This document shows positions 1 to 12,770 of a DNA stretch of 64,000 nt, in pieces (the first letter of the stretch is position 1; each line of letters starts with the position of its first letter). Position numbers and translations under genes: made by a program. This DNA is from Bryum argenteum. Taxonomy: Eukaryota > Streptophyta > Bryopsida > Bryales > Bryaceae. The notes beneath the pieces were generated by a model. The model worked only from the letters and a program-made list of their open reading frames with translations. It did not search any database and was not told where the DNA came from. The DNA lies in assembly GCA_037043015.1 (NCBI GenBank), contig CM073321.1:31908101-31972100 (forward strand), given 5' to 3'.

Positions 1-46
1 GGCTTTCTTGGATCTTTAGGGGTTAAGTTATAAACGCCATTCAATT

Positions 47-1340
47 CAGTAGACTCTAATTGATTTGATAGATTGTTCCGAATTAGCCTTCAATGACAAA
101 CACGACAAAGTTTTCTTATTGTAACAATATTCGACGTAAATATTATAGGTTCCCATTATTTACTTCTACTTTATTACAAATTTATCATATAATATGTGAT
201 TTTAGTCAAAGATAACTATTTCTAATTACTAACTAAGAAATTACATTCATACTTGATTTGGTTATTAATCAGGTCTACTTCGTGTTGTAAAATTTGGAAG
301 TGCATACAATAAAGTATGAATTAATGGTATGCATTTAAGGGAAGAGAACTCTTGTTTTTGGGTTTCCAAGCCTGAGGCATGTATTACCATTGCAAGAAAT
401 TATGTGAAATTAAAAAGAGTATTTCAATATTTATTTTTTTCATGGTTAAATCTTAGGAAATTCTTAATAACTTTGAAATGAGAAGTTTTTAGATTCAAAT
501 GATTTTGCTATTGGATTTGCAATGATGTTTTGACAACAGTAAAAATGAAGAATGTATGATACTTGAAAAGCTACATGTCCCTCATCCACCGTTGGAATTA
601 AACTTAATTTTTTGTGATGACCCTCAATTAGAGTGTAGTCTAAGTGATAGAAACCTAAACAAGATTGAAAATGTTTTGAACATAATGCATTAAATTTATT
701 GATATGAGTCTAATTTTGAGCTATATTTTTTTTAAAAATATTCAGTAGTTTTTACCATTGCATGGCTTTTATTTCAGCCAAGAAATTGTTTGGATGTATT
801 TTTGTTGAGTAAAGGACTCGTAAAAATGAATAGGATCAAGTTTTTCTCGTTGGTGATTATTTCATTGCAATATGTATATTAGTAGCAATTTTACCTCAAA
901 GTGTAAATAATAAAATTTTGCAGTTTATTTTTGATATTAATATGTTATGATCTTACAATTTATAAGGCCCCAACTTTTGGTCCACACGATCTTTGATAAG
1001 TCTATTACAAGTTTGTACGATTGAACTTCTAATAGGTTCTAACGATTTTTATCTAAGATAATTTTTAGGAGAATGTGCTATTTTGCTAAAAATATCCTCA
1101 ACCGTTTAAAAGTTAACTTCAAAATATCAATTTACAGATCTCTATTTGATTTGCTAAATTGTTCCGATATACTTTTCAATCACAAACACAACAAGGTTTT
1201 ATTATTGTAATAATTTGTTCTATTTTACAAAAATATTAAGGTTTCTCATTAATTACTTGTAGTTTATTTTGATTTCTTCATATAATGACTGATTTTAGCC
1301 AATAATAACTATTTACAAGTACTAACTAAAATAATAACAT
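47..1340. repeat. diverged direct repeat pair (about 47-245 and 1133-1340)
   Basis: The two segments align in the same order over about 200 bp. Shared words include 'gattgttccga' / 'aattgttccga', 'caaacac(g/a)acaa', 'attattgtaa', 'tgattttag' and 'ataactatttctaa' / 'ataactatttacaa'. Divergence is high, with substitutions and small indels throughout. They are in direct orientation about 1.09 kb apart. I see no TG..CA termini or target duplication, so this could be an old segmental duplication or the eroded ends of an element. Confidence 0.5.
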
Positions 1341-2451
1341 TTTAGATTAATTTAAAAAATTATACACATCTTAATTAATTATAAAACAAATGATACTTAA
1401 TTTAGAAACATTGTTCGAATACATACAATTCAAAATTTACGATTATTATAGAGTCTTTAAGACAATACTTTATGATAATTATGTTGTTTATATTGTATAA
1501 AACATCTAAGTTTTTCTTCTAACTTCTCGAGTTTTAATCATTTAAAATCTCGTCATTGCATATAAATAATTACATATAGTTGCGTTATTCGTTTATTTTT
1601 GTCAAAATAATATCATTTCTATATAGTCATTATTTGCTGGAACACAACTTTCTTAGTTGTTACTAATATATTAGGAATTACACTTCCACTATAGTTGTTT
1701 TCTTAATGTTTTAAATGTTTGGTATAAAATAAAATACATAAATAAAGTTTAATAAAAAAATACAAAAATAACACATTTATTAAATTTTTCTAATATATTT
1801 TGAATATATAAGAGTTATTACATTTACATTCCTTACTTATTTATTATTGTTAGTTATATAAATTGCTTTCATAACATTACATATAGATGCGATTCCGTCA
1901 ATAATATTTTTTGCATTTCTACAAAAAAAAAATTGTTTATATAATATTCATAAGATGATATTTACTTAGCCAAATAATGGTATTTTTATCATCATTCTAT
2001 TAATCTATTTTTCCATTATTTTTAAATATTTTGTTAATTTTGTACAGTATGAATCAGAACCGTATAGATCTAATACTGATATGATTTTATGTATTAAAAT
2101 TTATAATTTATACATGCTAATTTTTAGTTTAATCGAAATTTATAATTTTTCTTATTGTCTAATTTGCTATTTTTCTTCTTTGTTTGAAATTTAAATCAAT
2201 TTATATTATTTTTAGATAATAAGAGTAAAATAACTTATTTATTACATAAAAGTATGGATATTTCAATCTTACATTTCTCTAAGATTCTTGTTAGTTAAAT
2301 TCAATTGCAAAATTGGCCAACATTCAGTCTATATCGAATATATTGGCCAGCATTGACAATTTTAATAAGTTTTAAATTAAAAAAATAGTAGTAAATTACA
2401 TTTCTTCTTTTCGTGAACATGACTTCTTAATTTTTTTTTAGTTTTTATATG

Positions 2452-2516
2452 CGACAATGTATATCAAATAAGCAACAGTGTATATCAGATGAACAACAGT
2501 GTATATCAAACAAAAA
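2452..2516. repeat. short tandem repeat, about 26-bp unit, 3 copies
   Basis: Three consecutive units contain 'gcaacagtgtatatca', with small changes at each end (2452-2516). No function is apparent. Confidence 0.6.
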
Positions 2517-3134
2517 CATTGTTTAAGTAATGTTAATTCACAATTTAAAATCTAGGAAAGAAAATTGATATTCTTTATCTTCTTATGTTTCAAAATTGCA
2601 ATTCGCCTATGCGTATTGGTTGTGTCAGAAACACAATCGCAAACTTGGTGAAAAAAAACTCTGTATTTGCCGATTCTACAGCCTCTTATCAGAGCTGTAG
2701 CAATGTTTCAACACTCCTCAACATAGAAGAATGCAAAATATATAAGACTTACTGCAATCTTTTCGCACCAAGTTGAAACTCAACACAAGTCGAGTGTCGT
2801 CTCTCACTTGCTCTAAGAAATGTAAGCAAGTATTAAAGTGCACGCCAGAAGATAAAATTATACATATAGATGCAACATTAAGAAAATCATTTATGATGGA
2901 ATTGTTTCATTCGTTTCGATTTTAATAATCAATCCATCAATTGATGTATTCGCAATCGATGTTAACAATGGATACCGCATGGGACTTTGCTTGCCCAGAT
3001 TTAAAACTCAAGAAACTCGATACAATTGCTATACAATTTGAAGAGAGTTAGCACCCACTCTACATCAAGCCGAGTCGTCGCTGTAGGCAGCCCTGCGCTT
3101 AAAACGCTGAAGACACTGCGTTACGAAGGCATTG

Positions 3135-3527
3135 CTAAGGATAAAAGGCCCACAACGAGGCTGAGTCTTTTTTACTTTGCAAGCGGCATTTAAAACAAGA
3201 TGGATTTGCCAATAGAGTGTTGAGTACATGGGTAGATTGGCAATAATGAGTTATACGACAGGGGAAATAATATGCATCGCTTAGCGGTTCAGTACTTGAG
3301 GCTGAATTCGTCGTCCATGCTTGTGTGAAAGTCTTCTTGAAGTACAGACCCTTCTGCGACGTGAGAAGCACTTGGAGCTTTTCACCATGAATTTTGAACG
3401 GCATGCTTTTCACATCGTTAGTGTCCATCGGCTCTGGTGAGCTATACACTGCACCCGAGTGATTAGACTCAATCTCTCGGCTCGCACTCTTTGTTGTCAG
3501 ACTTTTGCAGCTCGAGTTGTTCATCAT
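3135..3527 (-). CDS. hypothetical ORF, 130 aa
   Basis: An ATG-initiated frame of 130 codons in a local patch (about 2600-3700) that is less AT-rich than its surroundings. The predicted protein is rich in Ser, Lys and Thr and has several Cys near the C-terminus, but I recognise no domain, signal peptide or membrane segment. Nothing in the neighbourhood suggests a function. It may be a gene fragment or a chance frame. Confidence 0.15.
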   Translation of the reverse strand: MMNNSSCKSLTTKSASREIESNHSGAVYSSPEPMDTNDVKSMPFKIHGEKLQVLLTSQKGLYFKKTFTQAWTTNSASSTEPLSDAYYFPCRITHYCQSTHVLNTLLANPSCFKCRLQSKKDSASLWAFYP

Positions 3528-4871
3528 AAACGAGAAAGCAGCAACTTGTATTGATGCTACTCACTGTGAGAAGTGTTGATAATCCAATTCTGAGATTTTT
3601 GGTGCCCAAGCATGGCTATAAGTGATGCAAGATTTGAAAACTGCACAACTCTTGACGTGATACAATTGCTACGAAAGATGATTGATATCTCGATCAAGAG
3701 TAGCAAAACATTTTAAAAATAAGTAACCTAACATACACATGATGCTAAGCAATATGTTTGAGTAATTTCTAGACGATAAAGATGAATAATTTCAGTCATA
3801 ATGCTTTACAAGTTCTATTTGTAATACCTTTTTAGCTTGCTTGTTAAATTATAAATAAATTTTACTTAATGCTGCTTTTCTATAAATTATATTTTAATAA
3901 AGCATAGATAAATATAAATGTACATTGCAGTGTCGCGTTGTTAATGCATAATGATATATTGTAGAGTACTGTAAGATAGTCTTATAGAGAAGTTCATTTA
4001 TTTAAAAGTATAATTTCAACAAATAATTTTAAAAGTATAATTTCAATAAACGTATATAATTTTAACAATCCTTAATTTGAAGTATTAACATCTTTTAAAA
4101 AAAGAAATGTCCAAGATTAAGCACAATACTTAAAATAAATTTAAATTATATTATATTGCTTAGAATACAACATAATAAGGAGTAAAGAGTTTTATATGTT
4201 TATGATTCATTATAATTATTACAACGTAAACAATATATGATGAAATAAACTCGATTTGGTTAAAAGACGTAATTCATTATAATGGTATTATTCACTGAAT
4301 TTGAGAAATATTATATATTTGACTAAATATGAACAGTCTACAGTCTTCAATTAAGAACAATAGTTGTAAAATATTTCTAGAATCTAAGTTCTATGAAGAT
4401 TCTCTTCAAATATGTAGATTTTAAGGTCATAGATAGAGAGATCTCCCCATATTTTAAATCGCTAAATAAGCCGAAAGTCCATATTTAGTTAAATGATGCA
4501 TAAATGTGGGTTTAGCTTGGGTCAAACTTAATGTATCCAAACAGTACATTTCGCTCAACTCAAGCTCAATTTTCATCAATTAGATAATCTGAATATTCCC
4601 ATTATAACGAATTACGTGTTTTAAGCTTACGTTTAAGCTTGAGAAGGTTCAGTACTAAAAAATTTCATTTCTTTAAGTATTTTTCATAAATCTTATTCTT
4701 ATGATTTCACAAGGTCAAATAATTTAAGACATAAGCATAGAATAGGTTCAATTTCTCACACAAAGACTTTTTTAAATATTCAAATGTTTATTTAGTTATT
4801 TAATCCTCAAGAATGAAAGTTAAAACCTAATATAACGTCATAAAACAAGTAATACCAATGATAAGAATAAA

Positions 4872-5032
4872 ATGGGTGCCCTGCTTTCTCCAACATGGAC
4901 TCAGTGAAATTAAACTCTTCGTGATGATGCGGAGTGCCAACGGCTAGACGGTAAGACCCCGTGCACCTTTACTATAGCTTTGCAGTGACAACCTTGATTG
5001 AATGTGTAAGATATGTGGGAGGTGGTGGCGTG
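4872..5032 (+). pseudogene. organellar-type LSU rRNA fragment (NUMT-like)
   Basis: About 160 bp in the sense orientation resemble domain V (peptidyl-transferase region) of organellar/bacterial-type large-subunit rRNA. The cues are 'ggactcagtgaaatt', 'cggctagacgg', 'aagaccccgtg', 'cacctttactatagctt' and 'gtgggaggtgg', in the correct order. Small deletions relative to a normal LSU, and immediate AT-rich nuclear-looking flanks on both sides, indicate a transferred fragment rather than a working gene. The wording favours mitochondrial over plastid origin, but I cannot exclude plastid. Confidence 0.75.
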
Positions 5033-7489
5033 CAATTAGATAAGTATATATTAACATAATATTATCTCGTAAAATAAGTCAACCGTACAATACGAATAAC
5101 ATGTATATCTAGTTTAATATAAAATACATATTTATCTTGAAAATTGGTTATTTTAAATTATGTTTACGTACAATGTTTATTATTTATCTATGGAAATTTA
5201 ATTTGTCATTTGTATATGAATAATATAAATTTATATAAAATTTAAGAATGATTTTAGTTTGCTAAAATATATTATAATTCGTTCTTAAATTTATTCAAAT
5301 TAAAATACCTTGACTTTTTTTTTTTTTTTTTTACTGCTGTTTTTTCGTTTAATTTTAATGATTTTATAGAAAAATTTATGCTCAGTTTGATGATTCATAA
5401 ATGGTTTATGTATTTGAAATATACATTGAATTATAACTATTATCTCTTGTGAATAAATAAGTTTTTTATAAATATAACATGTAAATGTTACATCTATAAA
5501 AAACTTATATCAATTGATACGTAATAAGCTAAAGTCTATATTAAAATCAACAATATTAGATGAATTCATTTTCCGAATTTTTTTTAAAAAAAAAAGTTAT
5601 ATGAATGATTTAGTTTTCAAAAAGTTATAAACATAAATATTTTAAGCCTTTATACTTTATTTAAAGCCTTAATAATTGATATATCTTTAGATATAATATT
5701 TGTTACATTATTTTTGGTATTAAAATAATACTAAATTATTTTCTTTTTAATTATAGATATTAGTTTCATTGTATTTAGAGTAAGGTATACTAAAGTTAGT
5801 ATTTAGTAAATAAGTATGAACTTATAACAGAATTCTTATTAAATTTGGTGAAGTAGTATAAGAATAATTAGGATTCAAACATTTTAAATGTAGTATTCTA
5901 ATTTTTGTGTACATTTTTTTCAAGCGAATTACTCTTTTCTAAGTATTTGGAAAATTACGTTCAATAACCTACATATATTAGTACTAATAATTTCTAAGAG
6001 AGGTATTCTAGGATTAAAATTTTTGTAAGTGCAATATTCAAAGTTTATTACTTAAGTACGAAATATGTTGAGTCTTGTTAATTTATTTATTTACTAGATT
6101 TGATGTGGTATACTAAAATAAATATTACGTAAATGAAGTTTGATATGATAGGTATAATATTCAAGAATTTCATTAAAAGTTGGTTTATTAAGATTTGAAT
6201 TCAGATATTTTAAGCGAAATATTCTAAGATTCTAATTGAGTTATTTGATGATCAATATTCGAAGTTTAGTAACTCGTAAAGTATATGTACTATTCTAGGT
6301 ATGGAATAATTTAGTTATTTTGAATGTATTATTGTAAGATTCGAGTTAGTAGATTGTGTTATTTTGAATTATTTTAATTAATCTATTTTGAGATTGATCT
6401 AAAGTGAATTATTTAGCACATCTTTAGAAAGTGTAATAGAAAGAGTAGTAAATTACTTATCAGCCTATGTATAATTCAAATCTTAATGCATGATTTTGAA
6501 ATAAATAAGTTAGTTGCATTACGGATTTGTTTTTTAATTTTTTATTTAAATTTGATTTCAAGAGTAATTTATTTTAATCATTGGAATTAAAGTTTTCAAA
6601 TTTATTATAATATTGGAAAATAGTCGAAATAAAGCTAGAGGCAAGGATAATATAATTAATTTTAATTCATGCGCTAAGTAATTATCAGTTTATGAAGTTT
6701 GTTGAAAGACAAAGGTCAGTCTATGAAAATTTCATTTATACGTGAATCATGTTTTACACGCTCTGATTATAAGTTTAAATAATAAACAAATAAAGTATAA
6801 AAGAATAGAAAAATTAATAATCATAGTTACTTACATTATCTCAATGAACCAAATTTATGTGTTGAGGTGTTCTTAAATCAATATGAGAATTAAGACTACT
6901 TAGTATTTTATTTAGAATCTTTTAAATAGATAAGACAACAAGTACGGGTGTTATTGCAAATACATAAGTAAATAGTGAGCTACATGCGTCTTAGTAAACA
7001 ATAATCATATGAAAACAATGGTATTTTTAAATTACGCATACGATTATCGCGGCTATATGTTATAATTTACATGCAACCACGAAAACATTGAATAAGACAA
7101 GATTAGAGCACAAAAGGGGTGTTCACCTGAGTTTAACACATGTAATGAGTTATTTGATGTCAAATCATTGAAGACTAGTATCTCGTAAAATATAAAGACT
7201 ATTGTAGTTATAGTATTCAATTATTTTGAATGTGTTATTCTAAGATTCGATTTGAATTATTACTAAGGTAATTTATTCTAAGATTGATCTATAGTGAATT
7301 ATTTAGGTCATCGTTAGAAAGTGAGATAGAAAGAGTAATAAATTATTTATTAGCCTATGTATAATTAAAATCTTAATCAATGATTTTGAAACAAATAAGT
7401 TAGTTGCATTACGGAATTATGTCTTAATTTTTTAATTATAATATAGTAGAGACTTAATTTTTTTTTATCATTCGATTTAGTCATGTGCG
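5033..7489. other. AT-rich gene-free stretch with a diverged repeat pair
   Basis: No coding frame is supported. Segments around 6238-6540 and 7146-7437 are diverged direct copies. Both run from 'gagttatttgatg' through 'agattgatcta(a/t)agtgaa' to 'ataagttagttgcattacgga', about 0.9 kb apart. Apart from this pair and long A/T runs I see nothing. Confidence 0.55.
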
Positions 7490-7925
7490 ACACCCCCGGC
7501 GCGTGCACCCCGCGTGCGCCCCACGCCGCCACGTCGCGCAGGCGGGCCGTCGGGCAGCGGCCGCCCGCCGTTGGCGCGAGCTTCACCCAATTTTGAATGG
7601 GCTTCCGCCCACCAGCTAGGGGCCCCACCCCACATTTCCGCAAGCCCCCCCCCCCAGGCGCCGCTTGGCTCCGAGCACGCCAGCCCTCCGCTCCTTGCTC
7701 CGCACCGCACAGGCCAGCGCTCCACACCGCACAGGCCAGCAAGCGTTGCTGCTGCCACCACCCTCGTCGTTGCGCTCCTCCTCTGCCCTCGTCGTTGCGC
7801 GCCTCTCGTCTTCTTGATCGTCGTCATTCTTTGCCACCACTTCGCACGCTCAAGGCATTTTTGCCCTTGGTCGCGCTTGCATTTGGTGTGTGTTCAAGGG
7901 TGTTCGTCTGTGCGCTAGGGTTTGT
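7490..7925. promoter_or_regulatory. GC-rich CpG island
   Basis: An abrupt switch from AT-rich DNA to about 360 bp of strongly GC- and CpG-rich sequence, then a pyrimidine-rich stretch (about 7750-7900). All six frames are open here simply because of base composition, so the overlapping long frames are not evidence of genes. Position and composition fit a promoter or 5' region for a transcript running right, perhaps the DUF7869 relic at 9.3 kb, but no transcript is demonstrated. Confidence 0.35.
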
Positions 7926-7949
7926 TTTTGCTCTCTATCAGGTACGCCA

Positions 7950-8012
7950 TTACCATACGCAATTGCAATTCCATACGCAATTGCAATTCCATGCGCAATT
8001 GCATTGTTATTT
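7950..8012. repeat. triple 18-20-bp repeat containing CAATTGCAATT
   Basis: Three head-to-tail units of 'acgcaattgcaattccat' type. The CAATTG core is palindromic. The repeat sits between the GC-rich island and the TTTAGGTCG minisatellite. Confidence 0.7.
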
Positions 8013-8079
8013 CATCTTGTTCTTTGCGACCTCTCCGGGCGATTCATTTTACATCACTACAAATACAAGAATGACAGTG

Positions 8080-9045
8080 TGCATTTAGGTCGCAAAAACA
8101 GGTATTTCCTATTTCACGAGCTAAACGCACAGCTTTTAGGTAGCTGCCTGCTAAACGCACAGATTTTAGGTCGCTACCCGCTAAGCGCATGGTGTATACG
8201 TCGATGCCTGTTTAACGCAGTGTTTAGGTCGCTACTTGATAAACGCACAGTGGTTAGGACTCTTCCATCTTAACGCAGTGTTAGGTCGCTCTCTGCTAAA
8301 CGCACATTGTATAGGTCAATGTCTGCTAAACGCAGTGTGTTTAGGTCGCTCTCTGCTAAACGCACATTGTATAGGTCAATGTCTGCTAAACTCACAATGT
8401 GTTTAGGTCGCTACCCGCTTAACACACAGATATTGGGTCGGTGCCTGGTAAATACACGGTGTGTATGTCGATGCCTGTTTAACTTAGAGTGTTAAGGTCG
8501 CTGCCTAGTAAGCACACGGTGTGTAGGTCGATGCCTGTTAAACTTAGAGTGTTTAACTTAGAGTGTTTAGGTTGCTGCCTGCTAAACGCACTACTCATGT
8601 CACCTCCAACCGAACGCAGTGTTCAGGTTGCTCCCTTTTAACGATCAGTATTCAGGTCACTGCCTGCTATACAATCAGTGATTAGGTCCCTGCCTGCTAA
8701 GCGCACTGTGTAGGTCTCTGCCTGTTTAACGCAGTGTTTAGGACGCTCCCTTCTAAACGCACAGTTGTAAGAACTCTTGGAACTAAACGCAGTGTTAGGT
8801 CGCTGTTTGCTAAACGCACAGTGTTTAGGTCGCTGCCTACTAAACAGGCAATTTTCAGGTCGATCCCAACTAGAGGCAGTGGTTAGGTCGATGCCTGCTA
8901 AACGTAGTGTTTAGGTCGATCCCAAATAGATGCAGTGGTTAGGTCGCTGTCTGCTAAATGCAGAGTGTTTAGATCGCTGCCTGGTAAACGCGATCTGTTT
9001 AGGTCGATGCCTCCTAAACGCACAGTATTTGTTTAAGTTATTGTT
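8080..9045. repeat. TTTAGGTCG minisatellite, about 30-bp degenerate units
   Basis: Close to 1 kb of imperfect head-to-tail repeats. A typical unit contains 'tttaggtcgctgcctg' followed by 'ctaaacgcaca'. 'tttag' and 'ctaaa' are reverse complements, so each unit can pair with its neighbour. Short open frames here are by-products of the repeat. The same TTTAGGTCG word reappears on the other side of the DUF7869 relic (11865-11885, about 12287 and 12312). Confidence 0.85.
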
Positions 9046-9288
9046 TCGAGCTATGTCCACAGTCTGAAGGTTTAGATCGTTCCTATTTGATGTCAAATGA
9101 TTATTTATAAACTAGTATATTAGGTAGGAAATTAAGTCCAGTCGAGCTAAATACTACTTCCATAGGCTTTTCTCAGCATGTTCTGAGTTTTCATGTTTGC
9201 GTGTTCATTTCCACTAAAGGTTATTTGAATCTTTTGTAATGTTGTATAGCATATTCACGGAGCTATTTTCAGGGTGTAACTGCTCTAC

Positions 9289-11786
9289 ATGGCGAGTAGT
9301 GCGTCCGATGACGACTGGGACAATCGAGGTCTTTCTTAAGAGGTATTATAATATTCACGGCTTTGTTTCCATCGACGTCTATGGTGGTTCCTTATTTAAC
9401 ATAATTGTTTTTTGGTTATTAGGATTTGGAAGATGTTGAGCTCGTTCTGCCGGATCGATTGAAGGATTGTCCTGGACTCCCGAGATGCAAATGGATAACC
9501 GAATTTGTGACACTATTGAATCTTGGAGGGGCCATTGTTGCAAAGGGTATTTGTCAAAGTGTGGGGTCTGATTGTGTACTGGGCTCCGATGACGAGCCTT
9601 TGCAAGATGATCAAGTAGTTGTTCAGATCGTAAAGTGCTTGGATTTAGAGTTTATGCCTTCTGATACAATATTTCAGTCATTAAAATGGGATCTCAGCCA
9701 CACCATTCATGACGGTTGGTCTTTACTTGTTCATTTGCATCGCGAGCAATACAATATTGCGGTTTATGCTCGAGATTTACCGAAGAGGAAAGGAGTTCGT
9801 CCGTATACTTTGGGAGAAAGACATCCTAAGATCCACAGAACTAGGAGGGAAGAGCAACTATTGACCGTAGAGTCTGTCAATTTGGTTGCAAGTATGAAGT
9901 GTTGCAATAAAAATTGCTGTCAGCCATTCCCTCGCCAAAAGATTCTGACCTTGAGAAAGCATATGTACGAGTCTTCAGATTTTAAGTTCAAGGCGCACTT
10001 TAAGATTGATGTACATCATTGATTTCATAAAACTGTTGACAAAAGTATGATAGTTACAACGGAAGGTATTGATATTTGTGCTCGAGCTTGGCAGAATATT
10101 ACTGGAGTTCGTTCTGCAACGTTTTACAGGAAGAAAGCAGAGGCGGCTGCTGGTTTACGGGCTCAACATCACGGGAATGTTGGCTCTAAAAAACCACGAC
10201 TTCATGTGAAGGAAGCTGCTGCAACGCTTAAAGTGTTAATCGACAACGCAGCTGATCATATGCCGCACAAAGCGAAGATGCTGAGTAATGGACTCAAAGT
10301 AGTATCACGGTCATTGCCTTCCTCCTTCAAATGGAAAGATACGATCCAGATATCAATCTCACCAACGAGAGGTTGGGGCTCAAATTCATCGCGCAAAGTA
10401 CTCTCAGCACGATTAGGCAAACAATATTCTCCGAGTATTCGAAGAAAGCACCCGGAGACAATTTTGCGCGATGTGCAATGTGTGATAAACTTCAGACCAT
10501 GATCAAGTCCATGGTGCTAGATTCAAATGAAGAGAACATGTGGATCAAAAAGCTTAAACTGCACTTGGACCATCAGCGAACACATCGTGAGTATTATTAT
10601 ACAAACCGCTCTTTATCTATTCAAAGGCCCAAAGAGGTTCTTTGCATTATCCACGACAAAATGGATCATGCGAAAACAGCTTGTCCTTTGTTCTCTCACA
10701 AAACAAAAACAAATGATGCACTTATGAAATTTCCTATTGCTGTGACGGGAATGATTCCTCACGGGCACTGCGATGTTCGTTATGCTCACTATGGACTTGA
10801 CATTTTATTCCAGTGATTGCAATCACACTGTTGGATCTTTTTTGAAGCTTCTCCGGGATTTAGAAGGAGTTCCAATATCACATTCCAAGTCATTGTTTGC
10901 TGGATCTGGAACGCATCCTTTGTTTGAGGCATTGCTTATCGGTAAAGATGCTTGTTTAAACTCTCTTTTGCCTGAGAGTGAGTCATCAGGAGCTACGGAA
11001 TCCCTTCCTCCAGTTTTACATGTGCAACTTGACAACGCCGCCTCTGATAACAAAGATCGATTCATGTTTTGTTTTTGGTCCCTTCTGGTACATATGGGCG
11101 TTTTCCGTGAAATTTACGTCAATTTTCTTTTAGTTGGACATACTCATGAAGATATTGACGCTCTGTTTGGACGTTGGAGTATGATTTTAAAGGAGAATGA
11201 CTATTTGACGATTCCTCTTCTGATGAAATCGTTCATGGACGCTGAGGCACTCTCAGTTATTCCGCATTTGATTGAGGAGATTCCCGATTTTAAAGGATAT
11301 ATCAAGGATTTCATTGCTTCTAAAGATGAAGTTCTTGTTGGTCATTCTGAAGGGCAACAATTCAAATTTTTCAAACATGACAACGGGTGGCCCATGATGA
11401 AGTACAAGATGTTATGTTCTGACAATGAGTGGCTTCCATCGACTAGTGAAGGAATAAAATTGTGGAAAGAGAGTTCTATTACTGGTATGCCTCTATTGCC
11501 TACGAGAGAAATGAAGCCTCTAGCGTCAATGCCTATAAAGAATCTCGATGAAATTGTGAAAGGTATATCAGGTTTCATTAAGATGTGGGAAACTTCATGT
11601 GCCCAAGACTTGTCAGGAGAGTTTCGTCGACGACATGATTCCGTTTTACGATATTGGCGTGCAGTCAGTGATTTATTGTTGGTGCCCATGGAGGTTTCTT
11701 CTACTTTGAAGAATGGATGTTGGCCTTTGTCTCGAGTACCGTTGATTCGAGAATATCTGAACACTAGCGAAATACGCAAGGAATAG
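9289..11786 (+). pseudogene. DUF7869-type transposon-associated protein, broken
   Basis: Three colinear pieces in two frames give a protein of the DUF7869 type. An N-terminal part (about 9426-10022) contains a Cys cluster (MKCCNKNCCQPFPR). A middle part (10047-10810) has 'EGIDICARAW', a C-x2-C pair and 'HYGLDI'. The C-terminal part (10773-11786) has the family signature 'LDNAASDNKDR' followed by 'FLLVGHTHEDIDALFGRW'. Breaks: an in-frame TGA at 10020, a frame change near 10330 and another near 10810. An ATG at 9289 opens a short Asp-rich exon-like start, with an acceptor-like site just before 9425, but the join does not stay in frame. The biochemical role of DUF7869 proteins is unknown to me; they are often repetitive in genomes. 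TTTAGGTCG motifs on both sides suggest it belonged to a mobile element. Confidence 0.7.
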
Positions 11787-12770
11787 GTTACTATCATCAA
11801 ACAAAGTATTCTGCGTTTTGAGGTCGAGGAGGAATAAAATTTTTGATCACTCAAGACATTGGTATTTAGGTCACGTCGACCTAAATAGTCAATCGCGGCT
11901 TTAGCTATTATGGGGGACAAAGTGGATAAGAGCTCGTCCATAATTTCTTCTCGAATTGGATTTAAGCTCAATAACGTTGAAGTTGTTTAGAGCTTTCTTG
12001 TTTTGGGCAGAATCAGATAAGTAGATTGGTGTATTTTTTGTAGTAGCATTGTATTGTAACTGATATTTTAAATAGAATCGTATCTTTAGAACTATATGTA
12101 ATATTGACATTGTGATGATTTCTCATTTTAATGTGTTTTCCGTTCTGATGTGCTATTCTTTCTAGATTAGATATGGAATGTGTTTTGACCATTCCAAATA
12201 TATGTTCTCAATATCGTTGAGTTTCTTGTTTTAATGGGATGTTTTGCTTATATTAGAGAGTTTTGGGTTTCTTGTTTTGCACTTTAGGTCGAGCTGAAGT
12301 CCTTTTTGTGGGATTTAGGTCGATGATAATAGAAATATTCTCACTTTAACGAAATATGTTATTTGATGATAATTTGAATATTCCCATTATAATGAATTAC
12401 GTGTTAATCGGGAATTCTCCCTGTTTATGTTGAATGCGAGTCCATGAGGTTTCGTAGCAGCTCCTACAAGGATGAGATGAGCATGAATATTGGATGGGGG
12501 AGGGGTAAAAGAGTCCTAAAGTTTATAATGTATTAGTTTAAAAATTAAGAAGGTACGCATAGAACCCCATATAGTTATAGTGGGAAATATGCAAGACTTT
12601 GGGAGTTTTAAGAATAGAGAATCATCTAAAATATCTATCGATGTTAAGCATAAAGTACTAGATCATGCATCAAACTTGATATGAATATATGTAAAAAGAG
12701 ACATAGCTCTGAACAGACAATAGAAAAAGGATGGGAATAAAAGAATATTCCATTTAGTCGCTTGTAAATA
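11787..12770. other. intergenic stretch with an inverted TTTAGGTC repeat
   Basis: No gene is supported. At 11865-11885 there is a perfect inverted repeat, 'tttaggtc' - 5 nt - 'gacctaaa', and two more 'tttaggtcg' words lie near 12287 and 12312. Around 12370-12405 the text resembles 4588-4622 ('gaatattcccattataa(c/t)gaattacgtgtt'), so this too looks like repeated transposon-derived DNA. Confidence 0.55.

Larger units (their letters stand above)
1..2584. other. AT-rich gene-free stretch
   Basis: No open frame with coding character is visible on either strand. The stretch is strongly AT-rich with many homopolymer runs. The only structure I can point to is a diverged direct repeat and a short tandem repeat, listed separately. 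It looks like decayed intergenic or old transposon DNA. Confidence 0.6.

Noticed and set aside
7377-8273. Several long overlapping frames on both strands
   Set aside because: They coincide with the GC-rich island and the following repeats; all frames are open because stop codons are rare in that composition, and none gives a recognisable protein.
9900-9960. hAT or MULE assignment for the DUF7869 relic
   Set aside because: No BED finger, no hAT dimerisation region, no C-x2-H of MULE type; the LDN and GHTHEDID motifs fit DUF7869 instead.
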